Below are positions 34,450 to 43,552 of a stretch of 64,000 nt of DNA, piece by piece. A program made the translations under genes and the position numbers. Positions within the stretch are counted from its first letter, which is position 1. Each line of letters starts with the position of its first letter. The DNA comes from Streptomyces diacarni (lineage in GTDB: Bacteria > Actinomycetota > Actinomycetes > Streptomycetales > Streptomycetaceae), in the NCBI RefSeq assembly GCF_003323715.1, contig NZ_QOIN01000040.1, positions 62,001-126,000 of the forward strand, given 5' to 3'. The notes under the pieces were generated by a model. That model was not told the origin of the DNA and searched no databases. It saw only the letters and a list, made by a program, of their open reading frames with translations.

Positions 34450-35699
34450 AGCGACTCCAGCGGCACGCCCGGATCGGCCAGCGCCTCCGGGTCCACCACG
34501 ACACCCGAGCGGACCAGGTCCTGGACCGCTCCCGCGACGTCCCAGACGTTGACGTTCATCCCCGCCAGCACCCGGCCCCCGCTCAGCCAGAAGGCGACGA
34601 ACTCCCGCTTGCCCACGTCCCCCCGGCACACCACCTGGTCGTAGGAGCCCGGCGGCGCGTAACCCGAGTACTCCATGCCCAGCTCGTACTGGTCGGAGAA
34701 GAAGTAGGGCACCCGGTCGTAGGACACGTCCTTGCCGAGCATCGCGCGGGCGGCGGCCGGGCCGCCGTTCAGCGCGTTGGCCCAGTGCTCGACCCGCAGC
34801 CGCCTGCCCAGCAGCGGATGCTGCACGGCGGCGGCGTCACCTGCCACGAAGACATCGGGGTCGCTGGTGCGCAGCGAGGCGTCCACCGCGATGCCGCCGC
34901 CGGGCCCGGGGGCCGTCTCCAGGCCCGCCGCCTCGGCCAGCGCCGTGCGCGGCGCGGCCCCGATGGCGGCGACGACGTCGTGCGCCGGATGCTCGTCGCC
35001 GTCGTCGGTGTGCACCGTCTGCACCATCCCGTCAGCGCCCGCGATCCGGGTGAGCCGGGCGCCGAAGTGGAACCTGACGCCCTTCTCGCGATGCAGGTCG
35101 GCGAAGAGCGCCCCCAGCTCGGGGCCGAGCACCGTGTGCAGCGGGGTGGGCTCCGCCTCGATGACGGTGACCTCCGCCCCGTACGTACGCGCCGCTGCCG
35201 CCACCTCCAGGCCGATCCAGCCCGCCCCCGCGATGACCAGATGGCCGTTCTCCTGGCCAAGCGCCGTCAGCACCCCGCGCAGCCGCTCGGCGTGCGCGAG
35301 GCGGCGCAGGTGGTGCACGCCCGCCAGGTCGGTGCCGGGGATCTCCAGCCGGCGCGGCTCGGCACCGGTGGCCAGCAGCAGCTTGTCGTAGTGGACACGG
35401 GTGCCGTCGCCCATCCTGACCGCCCTGCTCTCCAGGTCGAGCTGGACGGCGGGCTGGCCCAGGTGCAGCTCGATGTCGGCCGCCGCGTACCAGGCGGGCT
35501 CGTGCACGAAGACGCTGCCGCGTTCGGCCGAACCGGTGAGGAAGCCCTTGGAGAGCGGGGGACGCTCGTAGGGATGCTCACGCTCGTCACCGATCAGGAT
35601 CACGCGGCCCGTGAACCCCTCGGCGCGCAGGGCCTCGGCGGCTTTCGCCCCCGTGAGCCCCCCGCCGACGATGACGAACGTACGGTGTGCGTCCACCAC
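34434..35699 (-). CDS. FAD-dependent pyridine nucleotide-disulfide/ferredoxin reductase
   Basis: 421 residues from GTG 35699 with GAGGAGGAG upstream. FAD motif FVIVGGGLTGAKAAEALRAE at residue 8, PYERPPLSKGFLTG near 44, NAD motif HLVIAGAGWIGLEVAAAART near 145, and VFVAGDAAAVQHPLLGRRL near 275. A reductase_C domain ends the protein. It resembles rhodocoxin, rubredoxin and BenA-type ferredoxin reductases that pass electrons from NAD(P)H to [2Fe-2S] ferredoxins or P450 partners. No ferredoxin or P450 is adjacent. Confidence 0.9.
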   Translation of the reverse strand: MVDAHRTFVIVGGGLTGAKAAEALRAEGFTGRVILIGDEREHPYERPPLSKGFLTGSAERGSVFVHEPAWYAAADIELHLGQPAVQLDLESRAVRMGDGTRVHYDKLLLATGAEPRRLEIPGTDLAGVHHLRRLAHAERLRGVLTALGQENGHLVIAGAGWIGLEVAAAARTYGAEVTVIEAEPTPLHTVLGPELGALFADLHREKGVRFHFGARLTRIAGADGMVQTVHTDDGDEHPAHDVVAAIGAAPRTALAEAAGLETAPGPGGGIAVDASLRTSDPDVFVAGDAAAVQHPLLGRRLRVEHWANALNGGPAAARAMLGKDVSYDRVPYFFSDQYELGMEYSGYAPPGSYDQVVCRGDVGKREFVAFWLSGGRVLAGMNVNVWDVAGAVQDLVRSGVVVDPEALADPGVPLESLGATA

Positions 35700-35879
35700 T
35701 TGAAGCTCCTCCTCGAATCCCCTTGAAGAGCCGGCCCCCACGGGCCGTGCTGTCGTCCCCCGTCGTTCAGCTGTGCGCGTTCACCGTGAGCGTCCCTCAT
35801 CGCACCATGCGCGGGAAGAGGCAGGGGTGCGTAAGGGACGTGCGGGCACCGTGGCGGGTTCCGCACCGCTCGCTCACCC

Positions 35880-37214
35880 TCACATCCTCATGCCCGCTGT
35901 CATCACCTGATGGAGGGAACGGGCCGCGGCGTCGGTGAGCGTGGAGATCTGGTCGACGACCACGCGCAGCCGCGCCGCCGCCGCTCCCCCGGCGCCGGCC
36001 GCCTCCTCGTACAGGTCGGCGTACTGCGCGTCCAGCCCCTCGGGCGCGCGGGCCAGCAGGGCCTCGGCCAGCTCGCGGAGGACGGCGCGCTGCTCCACCC
36101 GCAGCCGCTCCAGCTCCGGGCGCTGCATCACGTGGCAGTCGACGACCGCCTTGAGGACCGCGCACTCCAGCCGGGCGGGCTCCGGCACGATCAGCTCGGC
36201 CCCGTACCGGGTCAGCGGCCCCGAGCCGTAGGCGGCGCGGGTCGCCGCCTCGGCGGCCAGGGCGAAGCGGCCGATCAGCTGACTGGTCGCGTCCTTCAGC
36301 CCGGCCTGCGCCAGCGCCGTGCCGTCGTGCTCGTGCGGCCACCATTCCTGGGCGAGCAGCCGGTCCAGCGCGGCGGCCAGCTCCGCCTCGTCCGCGCCCG
36401 GCGCGTAGCGGGCTGCGGCGCAGGCGAAGACGTCGCCGCGCTCGGGCCCCGAACGCAGCGACCGCGGCTGAAGGTGGCCCGCCCTGATGCCGTCCTCCAG
36501 GTCGTGCACCGAGTAGGCCACATCGTCCGACCAGTCCATGACCTGCGCCTCGAAGCAGGTGCGGCCCCGGGGTGCGCCCTCGCGCAGCCAGTGGAAGACC
36601 GGCAGGTCGTCGTCGTAGACGCCGAACTTGCCCGACGCCGGGTCCGTTGGATGTGCGCCCCGGCGCCACGGGTACTTCGTCGCGGCGTCCAGCGCGGCCC
36701 GCGTCAGGTTCAGCCCCACGGGCGCCTGCCCGGCGGGTTCCGCGGAGAACCGCTTGGGCTCCAGCCGGGACAGCAGCCGCAGCGACTGGGCGTTCCCCTC
36801 GAAACCGCCCGCCGGCGCGGCGATCTCGTCGAGCACGGCCTCGCCGTTGTGCCCGAACGGGGGGTGCCCCAGGTCGTGCGCCAGACACGCGGTCTCCACC
36901 AGATCCGGGTCGCAGCCCAGCGAGGCGCCCAGCTCGCGGCCGACCTGGGCGCATTCGAGGGAGTGCGTCAGCCGGGTACGCGGCGACGCGTCCCACGAGG
37001 GTGCCGCGGTCTCGGGCGCGACGACCTGCGTCTTGCCCGCGAGACGGCGCAACGCCGCCGAGTGCAGTACCCGGGCGCGGTCCCGCTGGAAGGCCGTACG
37101 CCCCGGGCGCTTGTCCGGCTCCGGCACCCAGCGTGCGATGTCCGACGGCGCGTACCTCGGCCCCTGGCGGGCGCCGGGGCCCTCCGCAGCGGGTGTGCCG
37201 TACGTGGCGTGCAT
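35880..37214 (-). CDS. dgt: Deoxyguanosinetriphosphate triphosphohydrolase-like protein
   Basis: 444 residues. The HD-domain metal residues are His in [17 protein letters not shown] in [16 protein letters not shown], and Asp in [18 protein letters not shown]. This is the dNTPase family, which cleaves dNTPs to nucleoside and triphosphate and helps set dNTP pools. It lies in the same direction as dnaG and hrdA, with poxB and the FAD reductase between. The linkage with dnaG is common in actinobacteria. The gap to the FAD reductase (35700-35879) shows no feature. Confidence 0.92.
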   Translation of the reverse strand: MHATYGTPAAEGPGARQGPRYAPSDIARWVPEPDKRPGRTAFQRDRARVLHSAALRRLAGKTQVVAPETAAPSWDASPRTRLTHSLECAQVGRELGASLGCDPDLVETACLAHDLGHPPFGHNGEAVLDEIAAPAGGFEGNAQSLRLLSRLEPKRFSAEPAGQAPVGLNLTRAALDAATKYPWRRGAHPTDPASGKFGVYDDDLPVFHWLREGAPRGRTCFEAQVMDWSDDVAYSVHDLEDGIRAGHLQPRSLRSGPERGDVFACAAARYAPGADEAELAAALDRLLAQEWWPHEHDGTALAQAGLKDATSQLIGRFALAAEAATRAAYGSGPLTRYGAELIVPEPARLECAVLKAVVDCHVMQRPELERLRVEQRAVLRELAEALLARAPEGLDAQYADLYEEAAGAGGAAAARLRVVVDQISTLTDAAARSLHQVMTAGMRM

Positions 37215-37253
37215 ACGCCGACGGTAACCGGAGGACGGGCCTTCCCGAGCCCC

Positions 37254-37318
37254 CTGGGGCTCCTGGGTCTCCTAAGCCCCCTGGGTCTTGGGGGGCTCCT
37301 GGGGCTCCTGGGTCTCCT
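37254..37318 (-). repeat. 45-bp-period repeat across the cutA stop codon
   Basis: A 20-base block is identical at 37254-37273 and 37299-37318. In the cutA frame it encodes ETQEPQ before the stop and would encode the same peptide again after it, since the period is 15 codons. Confidence 0.8.
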
Positions 37319-37622
37319 GGCGGACCCACTCCAGGTACGCGGCGCTGCCGCGCACGAGCGGGGTGGCGATGATCTCCGGGACGTCGTACGGATGGGCCTC
37401 GCTCAGGTAGGACTCCAGCGCGTCGTAGGAGCCGGCGGCCGTCTTGAACAGCACCTGCCACTCCGGGTCCGTCTGCACGGCGCCCTCCCACCGGTACACG
37501 GAGGTGACGGCGCCGCTGATCTGCGCGCACGCCGCGACCCTCCGCTCCACGGCTCCCGCCGCGAGCACCCGCGCCTCCTCCTGCGACCCCACGGTCGTCA
37601 ACACGCTCAAAGCCTCAGCCAT
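37272..37622 (-). CDS. cutA: CutA1 divalent-cation tolerance family protein
   Basis: 116 residues from ATG 37622; the upstream extension is not coding-like. The CutA pattern is clear: SVLTTVGSQEEARVLAAGAV, RRVAACAQI, SVYRWEGAVQTDPEWQVLFKT and HPYDVPEIIATPLVRGSAAYLEW. CutA forms stable trimers. Its role in metal tolerance is old and uncertain. The last 13 residues (QETQEPQEPPKTQGA region) are a repeat-derived extension. It runs in the same direction as dgt with a 57-base gap. Confidence 0.93.
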   Translation of the reverse strand: MAEALSVLTTVGSQEEARVLAAGAVERRVAACAQISGAVTSVYRWEGAVQTDPEWQVLFKTAAGSYDALESYLSEAHPYDVPEIIATPLVRGSAAYLEWVRQETQEPQEPPKTQGA

Positions 37623-37777
37623 GCCGCCACGGTAATCCCCCCGAGGGCCGGTCAGAGCGGCGGCCGGATCTAGGGGCCCGCTCACGGGGCCGGTCCGAGC
37701 GGCCGGTCCTGGCTGCCCGCCCGGAGGCGTCCGATTCGTTCAAGAACCCGCGCACGCCCCGCGCCTAGCGTGCACGT

Positions 37778-38170
37778 ATGACACCTCGACTCGACCTGAT
37801 CGGCATCGTCACCGCTGACATGGCCGCCTCGCTGGCCTTCTACCGGCGGCTGGGACTCGACATCCCCGCGGACGCGGACACCGAAGCGCATGTGGAGGCC
37901 GCCGGGCCCGGCGGGCTGCGGCTGGCGTGGGACACGGAAGAGACAGTGCGCTCGTTCGACAGCGACTGGAGCGCCCCGCCGCACGGGGCAGGACGCGTCG
38001 GCCTCGCGTTCCTGTGCGACTCCCCCGCCGAGGTCGACACGGCGTACGCCGAACTGACAGACGCCGGACACGAGGGCCGCCACGCGCCGTGGGACGCCCC
38101 CTGGGGACAGCGCTACGCCGTCGTACTGGACCCGGACGGCAACGGCATCGACCTGTTCGCAGAGAACTAG
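37778..38170 (+). CDS. VOC-family (glyoxalase/bleomycin-resistance fold) protein
   Basis: 130 residues, a single VOC module. It has RLDLIGIVTADMAASLAFYR at the N-terminus, VGLAFLCDSPAEVDTAYAEL in the middle, and WGQRYAVVLDPDGNGIDLF at the end, with the family Glu replaced by Asp. Such proteins are metal-dependent lyases, dioxygenases or binding proteins; substrate unknown. Its stop TAG overlaps the TAG of the convergent AraC gene by 4 bases (CTAG at 38167-38170), so no terminator separates them. Confidence 0.88.
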   Translation: MTPRLDLIGIVTADMAASLAFYRRLGLDIPADADTEAHVEAAGPGGLRLAWDTEETVRSFDSDWSAPPHGAGRVGLAFLCDSPAEVDTAYAELTDAGHEGRHAPWDAPWGQRYAVVLDPDGNGIDLFAEN

Positions 38171-38874
38171 GGCCGCAGGAGCTTCGAGGGGGTCAGGCCG
38201 GTGAGGGCGCGCACCTCGCGGGTGAGGTGCGCCTGGTCGGCGTAGCCGGCCCGCGCGGCGGTCTCGGCGAGGGGCAGCCCGGAACCGGCCGCGCGCAGTG
38301 CCCGCTGCAAGCGCAGCACCCGAGCCAGCGTCTTGGGTCCGTAGCCGAAGGCGTCCCGGCAGCGGCGGTGCAGCTGACGCTCGCTCAGGCCGACGTGCCC
38401 TGCGGTCCGTGCGACGCCGGCGCCGCGACGCAACAGGACGGCGACCGCCTCGGTCAGCGCGGCGGCCCGCGGATCGGGGGCCTCGGCCTCCCCGGCGGCC
38501 AGCGCTCCGGCGGCGGCCTGTTCCAGCGCGGCCAGCGGGTCTGCGGCGTGCGCGATCCGTTCGCGCAGTCCGCGCACCCGGCGGTCCGGCCACAGAGCCT
38601 GGAGCGGCACCCGCTGATCGCACAGCTCCCAGGCGCGTACGCCGAAGGCGCGCGGGCCCGCCCCCGGCGCCAGGCGCACCCCGAACACCGGCAGTCCCCG
38701 GCGCTCCGTGGTCACGTACGCGCGGGTGTCGGGGCCCGCGGCGACCAGTTCGCCGTTCCACCACAGCAGGTCCATGCAGCCGTCGGGCAGCACCCGCCCG
38801 CTCGTGCCGGGCGCGACCGCGGCGCGGGACCACGCCACGGCTCCCGGCACCCGCGAAGCCCTCTCCTGGTACAT
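38167..38874 (-). CDS. AraC-family regulator (short type)
   Basis: 235 residues. The N-terminal ligand-like domain has RVLPDGCMDLLWWNGELVAA, the DUF6597-type pattern. The C-terminal HTH pair has VGLSERQLHRRCRDAFGYGP and AETAARAGYADQAHLTREVR, ending LTGLTPSKLLRP. It converges on the VOC gene with overlapping stops and may regulate it; this is inference. A second AraC gene lies upstream on the same strand. Confidence 0.9.
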   Translation of the reverse strand: MYQERASRVPGAVAWSRAAVAPGTSGRVLPDGCMDLLWWNGELVAAGPDTRAYVTTERRGLPVFGVRLAPGAGPRAFGVRAWELCDQRVPLQALWPDRRVRGLRERIAHAADPLAALEQAAAGALAAGEAEAPDPRAAALTEAVAVLLRRGAGVARTAGHVGLSERQLHRRCRDAFGYGPKTLARVLRLQRALRAAGSGLPLAETAARAGYADQAHLTREVRALTGLTPSKLLRP

Positions 38875-38930
38875 CCGCCCAGCATGCCTGCCGGCACCGA
38901 CATCCGGACCCGCGAGAGGCGCGCGCGTGC

Positions 38931-38975
38931 CGTCTCAGCCCCGACCCTCTCACCCCCGGACGTCTCAGCCCCGGA
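38931..38975 (-). repeat. 15-bp tandem repeat spanning the AraC/cupin stop codon
   Basis: Three 15-base units (38931-38945, 38946-38960, 38961-38975) of CGTCTCAGCCCCGGA type. On the reverse strand each contains TGA in the AraC frame, so the reading frame has stops at 38967, 38952 and 38937. Confidence 0.88.
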
Positions 38976-40059
38976 CGGGCTGCCCCGCGCGGTACTCCGC
39001 CGGGCTGACCCCCCGCACGCGCTTGAAGGCGGCGCTGAGCGCGAAGCCGTCCGCGTAGCCCACCCGGCGTGCGACGGCTGCCAGCGTGGCCCCCGGCTCC
39101 CGCAGCAGCCGTGCGGCCAGGTCGATGCGCCGCTGCGCGAGGTAGGCCATGGGCGGCTCGCCCAGCAGTTCGGTGAACCGCCGGGCGAGGCTCGCGCGGG
39201 AGACGCCGGACTTGGCGGCCAGTGAGGCCACCGTCCAGCCGTGCCCCGGCTGTTCGTGCAGCAGCCGCAGCGCGACGCCGACCACGGGATCACTCTGGGC
39301 GCGGTACCAGGCGGGCGCGTCCGCCTCGGGGCGGGCGAACCAGGCCCGCAGCACCGACACCAGCAGCAGGTCGAGCACCCGGTCGAGCACCAGCTGCTGG
39401 CCGGGCGCGTCCCTGACGATCTCCTGCTCGACGAGCGCCATCAGCCCCGCGTCCCACTCCGTGCCGCGCAGCACCAGCACCGGGGGCAGCGCGTCCAGCA
39501 GCCGGCTGCTCAGGTCGCCGTGCAGCTGATAGCCGCCGCTGAGCAGGACGGTGGGGGCGTCCGGGTCGCGGCCGTAGGTGCGCACGCCGAGGGCGATCTC
39601 CTCGCACAGGTCGACGCCGTCCACGCTGGTGCAGCAGTCGCCGGGCTGGATCAGCAGGTCGGGCGGGGTCGCCGGATCGTCGGCGAGCACGTAGGGGTCG
39701 GGCCCGCGCAGTACCGCCACGTCACCGGGGGCGAGCGGTATCGGCCCGGGCCGGTCCCCGGGTTCGGGCCCGGGCCCGGGGCCTCCCGGCCACGGATCCG
39801 CAGCGGCGGTGGGGAGGACCCAGCCCTCACCGCGCACCAGGGAGGCGACCGCCAGCGGCGCCCCGTCCTGGACGCGTACGCCCCAGGGCGGCGCGAGCAC
39901 CGCCCGGTGCAGCAGCCCGCCGGTCGCCCGTGCTCCGCTCAGCACTTCGGCCAGTGCCTCGGCCATCCCGTCCCCGTCGCCGGGCCGCACCGCCTCCCAG
40001 GGCCCCGCACCGTTTCCCACGCCGCTCGTCCGCCCGTTCCCCGCCCCGGTCGCCGTCAC
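38965..40059 (-). CDS. AraC-family regulator with cupin_6 sensor
   Basis: 364 residues from GTG 40059; an ATG at residue 32 (MAEALAEVLSGARATGG) may be the true start, since the first 31 residues are low complexity. The sensor domain has GGLLHRAVLAPPWGVRVQDG and a Pro/Gly-rich insertion near residue 95. The C-terminal HTHs are VASLAAKSGVSRASLARRFT and AAVARRVGYADGFALSAAFK, ending GVSPAEYRAG. It is divergent from the truncated NmrA gene at 40140, its likely former target. Confidence 0.9.
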   Translation of the reverse strand: MTATGAGNGRTSGVGNGAGPWEAVRPGDGDGMAEALAEVLSGARATGGLLHRAVLAPPWGVRVQDGAPLAVASLVRGEGWVLPTAAADPWPGGPGPGPEPGDRPGPIPLAPGDVAVLRGPDPYVLADDPATPPDLLIQPGDCCTSVDGVDLCEEIALGVRTYGRDPDAPTVLLSGGYQLHGDLSSRLLDALPPVLVLRGTEWDAGLMALVEQEIVRDAPGQQLVLDRVLDLLLVSVLRAWFARPEADAPAWYRAQSDPVVGVALRLLHEQPGHGWTVASLAAKSGVSRASLARRFTELLGEPPMAYLAQRRIDLAARLLREPGATLAAVARRVGYADGFALSAAFKRVRGVSPAEYRAGQPVRG

Positions 40060-40139
40060 GAAGGCAGCTTAGACGCGCGGACATGGGGCTGAGCCGTTGA
40101 GCGAGGTGCCACGGCCGCCGGGCGGCGTTGGCTGACGGC

Positions 40140-40694
40140 ATGACCGAGAAATCGAGAACACGACGCGGCACGCAAACGAGACTGCACGGCGTGCGAGCCG
40201 TCTTCGTGATCTGCCAGCCCGACGTCGGCGCACCGGGAGTCGCCGAGGCGAGCGGCGCGTTCGCACAGCGCGCCGCGCACGCCGGTGTGCGGCGGCTGGT
40301 GCTGCTGTCCGCGCGAGGCGAGGACCTGGCCGCGCCCACCGAGCGGGCGCTGCGCCGGGCGGACGTGGAGTGGACCGTCCCGCGCACCAGCTGGTTCTTC
40401 CGGAACTCCAGCGAGGGCGTCTTCCTCCCGTTCGTCCTCGGCGGCGAACTGCCCTTCCCCGCCGACGGTGTGCGCGAGCCCTTCATCGACGCCGAGGACG
40501 CCGACGACGCCGCCGACGCCGCGGTGGCCGCGCTCACCGGGGAAGGACACCACGGGCGCGTCCACGACCTGACGGGTCCCCGCCTGCTCACCTTCGGGGA
40601 GACCACCCGGCAGGTGGCCGAGGCGAGCGGCCTGCGGGGGAAGCGGAGGGAATCGCGCGGGCTCCCGCGCGGGTCGACCGGTTGCATCGTGTGA
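40140..40694 (+). pseudogene. Truncated NmrA-like NAD(P)-binding protein
   Basis: 184 codons from ATG 40140. The middle is a clear NmrA/SDR-like core: LHGVRAVFVICQPDVG, RAAHAGVRRLVLLSARGEDL, VEWTVPRTSWFFRNSSEGV and FIDAEDADDAADAAVAALTG. The first Rossmann strand with its GxxGxxG loop is missing; a basic TEKSRTRRGTQTR stretch replaces it. The C-terminal helical region stops in an unrelated tail after QVAEASGLRG. Intact relatives are about 280 residues, as at 51981. Loss of the cofactor loop should abolish activity. It is divergent from an AraC regulator. Confidence 0.6.
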
Positions 40695-40715
40695 CGTGCG
40701 AGGCACGATGGACGC

Positions 40716-41039
40716 ATGGACGATACGACCGCACTGGCAGCCGAGCACCTGGCCCTGGCGAGGAAAGACCCGCACGGCCGCAGCGCGTACCTCTTCTTGC
40801 ACGACGGGCCGCTGCGGCAGACCGTCATCGCGCTGACCCAGGGCTCGGCCCTGGAGGAGCACAACGCTCCCCCCGCGGCGAGCCTGCACGTCCTGCAGGG
40901 CAGTGTCAGGATCACCGAGGGCACCGCCGACCAGGACGTCGCCGCCGGGCAGATCCAGCGGATTCCGCACCTGCGGCACGGGGTGCTGGCGCTGGAGGAC
41001 TCGGTCTTCATCCTCACGACGGTGACGGGCACCGAGTGA
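40716..41039 (+). CDS. Small cupin-domain protein
   Basis: 107 residues, a single cupin barrel. It has GPLRQTVIALTQGSALEEHN, SLHVLQGSVRITEG and IQRIPHLRHGVLALEDSVFI. The first metal motif is reduced (E-x-H-N) and the second His pair partly kept. It is predicted to be cytoplasmic. It starts 21 bases after the NmrA fragment and converges on aroQ over a hairpin. No function can be assigned. Confidence 0.85.
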   Translation: MDDTTALAAEHLALARKDPHGRSAYLFLHDGPLRQTVIALTQGSALEEHNAPPAASLHVLQGSVRITEGTADQDVAAGQIQRIPHLRHGVLALEDSVFILTTVTGTE

Positions 41040-41057
41040 GGCACGCCGGGTGAAACG

Positions 41058-41086
41058 GTCCGGCCCCCTGGCGGGGCGGGCCGGAC
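41058..41086. terminator. Bidirectional terminator hairpin
   Basis: GTCCGGCCC (41058-41066) and GGGCCGGAC (41078-41086) with an 11-base loop between the convergent cupin and aroQ genes. Confidence 0.75.
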
Positions 41087-41116
41087 GAGCGGGTGAGGCG
41101 GGTCCGGCGAGGCGGC

Positions 41117-41632
41117 TCAGACCGCCTTCCGGCTGCCCCACTCCCCGATCCGGTGCAGGACGGAGCGCAGCGCCAGTTCGTACCCGAAGACGCCGTGGCC
41201 CGAGACCATGCCCTGGCACACCGGTGCCGTCACGGAGGCGTGCCGGAACGGCTCGCGGGCGTGGACGTTGGAGATATGCACCTCCACGCAGGGGATACCG
41301 AGCCCGGTGACGGCCTCCAGCGCGTCGCGCAGCGCGTAGCTGTAGTGCGCGTAGGCGCCCGGGTTGAAGACGATGCCGTCGTCGCTGCCTCGGGTGGCGT
41401 GGATCAGGTCGATGAGCGTGCCCTCGCTGTTGCTCTGAGCGCAGCGCACCTCGGCGCCGAGTTCCTTGCCGAGCGCCGTGGTGCGCTCCTCGACGTCCCG
41501 CAGGGTCGTGCTGCCGTAGGTGTCTCGGTCGCGCTCGCCCAGCAGGTTGAGGTTGGGGCCGTGCAGCAGCAGCACGTGGGGCGCCGCGAAAGCGGACGTC
41601 TCGGCGGAGGACGGGGAGGAAGTCGCGTTCAT
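41117..41632 (-). CDS. aroQ: Type II 3-dehydroquinate dehydratase
   Basis: 171 residues. A 16-residue Ser-rich extension precedes VLLLHGPNLNLLGERDRDTYG, which holds the flexible catalytic-loop Arg and Tyr. GIVFNPGAYAHYSYALRDAL and CVEVHISNVHAREPFRH carry the active-site Asn and His. It dehydrates 3-dehydroquinate to 3-dehydroshikimate in aromatic biosynthesis as a dodecamer. Streptomycetes often have more than one copy, some used for secondary metabolism. No other shikimate gene is near. Confidence 0.95.
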   Translation of the reverse strand: MNATSSPSSAETSAFAAPHVLLLHGPNLNLLGERDRDTYGSTTLRDVEERTTALGKELGAEVRCAQSNSEGTLIDLIHATRGSDDGIVFNPGAYAHYSYALRDALEAVTGLGIPCVEVHISNVHAREPFRHASVTAPVCQGMVSGHGVFGYELALRSVLHRIGEWGSRKAV

Positions 41633-41810
41633 GGAGGCAGCCTAGAACCCGCCCGGAGCCGGGGGCCCGCGTGGAGCCGGCCGGGCTCGTGGCTCCGGTA
41701 CGCCCCGCCGCGGTTACCGCCGACCTCGACCGGGGGTGGAGGTGCCGCTAGCCTCCGAAGGAGAGCCCCCGCACGGACGGGCGCGAGCGAGGCGAGGAGC
41801 AGGGCGAGCG

Positions 41811-42731
41811 ATGGGCTGGACAGCGCGGAACATCCCCGACCAGAGCGGCCGCACCGCGGTGGTGACCGGCGCCAACAGCGGGCTGGGTTTCGTCACGGCC
41901 AGGGAGCTGGCACGGCGCGGCGCGCGCGTCGTCCTCGCCTGCCGCGACGAGGAGCGCGGACGCCTGGCCCGCGACCGGCTCGTGCGGGAGCTGCCGGAGG
42001 CGGGGCCGCGCGCCGAGCTGCGCCTGCTCGACCTGGGCGACCTGGCCTCGGTGAGCGCGTTCGCCAAGGAGCTGCCGGACGAGCGGGTGGACCTGCTGGT
42101 CAACAACGCGGGGGTCATGGCGCTGCCGTACGGCCGTACGGCGGACGGCTTCGAGAGGCAGTTCGGCGTCAACCACCTGGGGCACTTCGCCCTCACCGGG
42201 CTGCTGCTGGACAGGCTCCTGGCCTCTTCCGCCCCCCGGGTGGTCACCGTCTCCAGCGTTATGCACCTGCTGGGCAACATCGACATCACCGACCTGAACA
42301 GCGAGCGCTCCTACCGGCGCTGGATCGCCTACGGGCGGTCCAAGACAGCCAACCTGCTCTTCACCCACGAGCTGGCCGGGCGGCTGGCCGACACGCCGCT
42401 GATCGCCGCGGCGGCGCACCCCGGCTACGCGGCGACGAACCTGCAGAGCGCGAGCCCGCGCATGGAGGGCAGGAGGGCGGCCGAGCGCGTCATGCAGTGG
42501 GGCAACCGGGTGGTCGCGCAGTCCGCCGAGGCAGGCGCGCTGCCGGCGTTGTACGCCGCGACGGCGCCCAGCGTGGGCGCCGACTCCTTCACCGGGCCCC
42601 GGCTGGCGAGCTGGCGGGGCGCGCCCGCCCCCTCGCTGCGGGCACCCTGGACGCTGAACGACGCGGCGGCCCAGCGCCTGTGGGCGGCCTCGGAGGAGCT
42701 GACGGGGGTCGCGTACGGGGTGCCCTCGTGA
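41811..42731 (+). CDS. Short-chain dehydrogenase/reductase
   Basis: 306 residues from ATG 41811. The Rossmann loop is TAVVTGANSGLGFVTARELA (TGxxxGxG). Then LLDLGDLASV, LLVNNAGVM (NNAG), the Ser in VTVSSVMHLLG, and Tyr/Lys in AYGRSK. HPGYAATNL and the long C-terminus resemble retinol-dehydrogenase-like SDRs that use NADP and small or lipid alcohols. The stop overlaps the start of the response-regulator gene (GTGA), an unusual pairing. Confidence 0.9.
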   Translation: MGWTARNIPDQSGRTAVVTGANSGLGFVTARELARRGARVVLACRDEERGRLARDRLVRELPEAGPRAELRLLDLGDLASVSAFAKELPDERVDLLVNNAGVMALPYGRTADGFERQFGVNHLGHFALTGLLLDRLLASSAPRVVTVSSVMHLLGNIDITDLNSERSYRRWIAYGRSKTANLLFTHELAGRLADTPLIAAAAHPGYAATNLQSASPRMEGRRAAERVMQWGNRVVAQSAEAGALPALYAATAPSVGADSFTGPRLASWRGAPAPSLRAPWTLNDAAAQRLWAASEELTGVAYGVPS

Positions 42732-43525
42732 TCCGCGTACTGGTCGTCGACGACGACTTCATGGTGGCTCGCCTGCACAGCACGCTGGTGTCGAGGGTGC
42801 CGGGCTTCGAGGTGAGCGGGGTGGCGCACAGCGGCGCGCAGGCGCAATCCCTGGTCCGGGAGCTGGCCCCCGACCTGGTGCTGCTCGATCTGTACCTGCC
42901 GGATGTCAGCGGTCTCGAGGTGCTGCGGCGGCTGCGGGGTGACGGCGCGCCCGGCGGCGGCCCCGACGTGCTCGTGATCACGGCGGCGCGGGACGCGGCC
43001 AGTGTGCGGGCCGCGCGGCACGGGGGTGCGGTGCAGTACGTCGTCAAGCCGTTCGAGGGGCGGCTGCTGGTCGAGCGTCTCGAACGGTACGCGCGCGACC
43101 GGCGGGAGTTCGAGGAGCTGGCCTCGCCCGGGCAGGACGAACTGGACCGGGTCTTCACGGGCGCCGGTACGGGCGCGCCGCAGCGCACGCCCGCTCCCGT
43201 GCGTCCGCCCACACCCGCGCCCGGGGCCGTGGGCGCGGGTGTGCCCTCCCCGCAGGGTGAGGTCCCGGCGGGTGGGGCGCTCGCCACCCGCCGGGGCCCG
43301 CTTCCCAAGGGACTGACCGAGCAGACGTCAGCGCTGGTACGTGCGACGCTCGACGCGAGCTGCGCCCAGGCGGGCCTCTCAGCCTCCGAGTGCGCCCGGC
43401 ACAGCGGCCTGTCCCGGGTGAGCGCGCGCCGCTACCTGGAGCACTTCGTGGCCACCGGCACCGCGCGGGTCACCCTCAGATACGGCACGACGGGCCGCCC
43501 GGAGCGCCGCTACCACCCGGTCTGA
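42728..43525 (+). CDS. Orphan response regulator, CitB/DctR type
   Basis: 265 residues from GTG 42728. REC domain at about 1-120: acidic pair VLVVDDDFMVARL, phospho-Asp in LVLLDLYLPDVSG, Thr/Ser in VLVITAARD, Lys in QYVVKPF. A Pro-rich linker of about 50 residues (about 150-195) precedes an HTH with LSASECARHSGLSRVSARRY and GRPERRYHPV at the end. Relatives answer di- and tricarboxylate sensor kinases (CitA, DcuS). No kinase gene is adjacent. Instead it is translationally coupled to an SDR. Confidence 0.9.
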   Translation: MIRVLVVDDDFMVARLHSTLVSRVPGFEVSGVAHSGAQAQSLVRELAPDLVLLDLYLPDVSGLEVLRRLRGDGAPGGGPDVLVITAARDAASVRAARHGGAVQYVVKPFEGRLLVERLERYARDRREFEELASPGQDELDRVFTGAGTGAPQRTPAPVRPPTPAPGAVGAGVPSPQGEVPAGGALATRRGPLPKGLTEQTSALVRATLDASCAQAGLSASECARHSGLSRVSARRYLEHFVATGTARVTLRYGTTGRPERRYHPV

Positions 43526-43552
43526 CCGTCCGGCCGGCACGGGACCTGGTGG

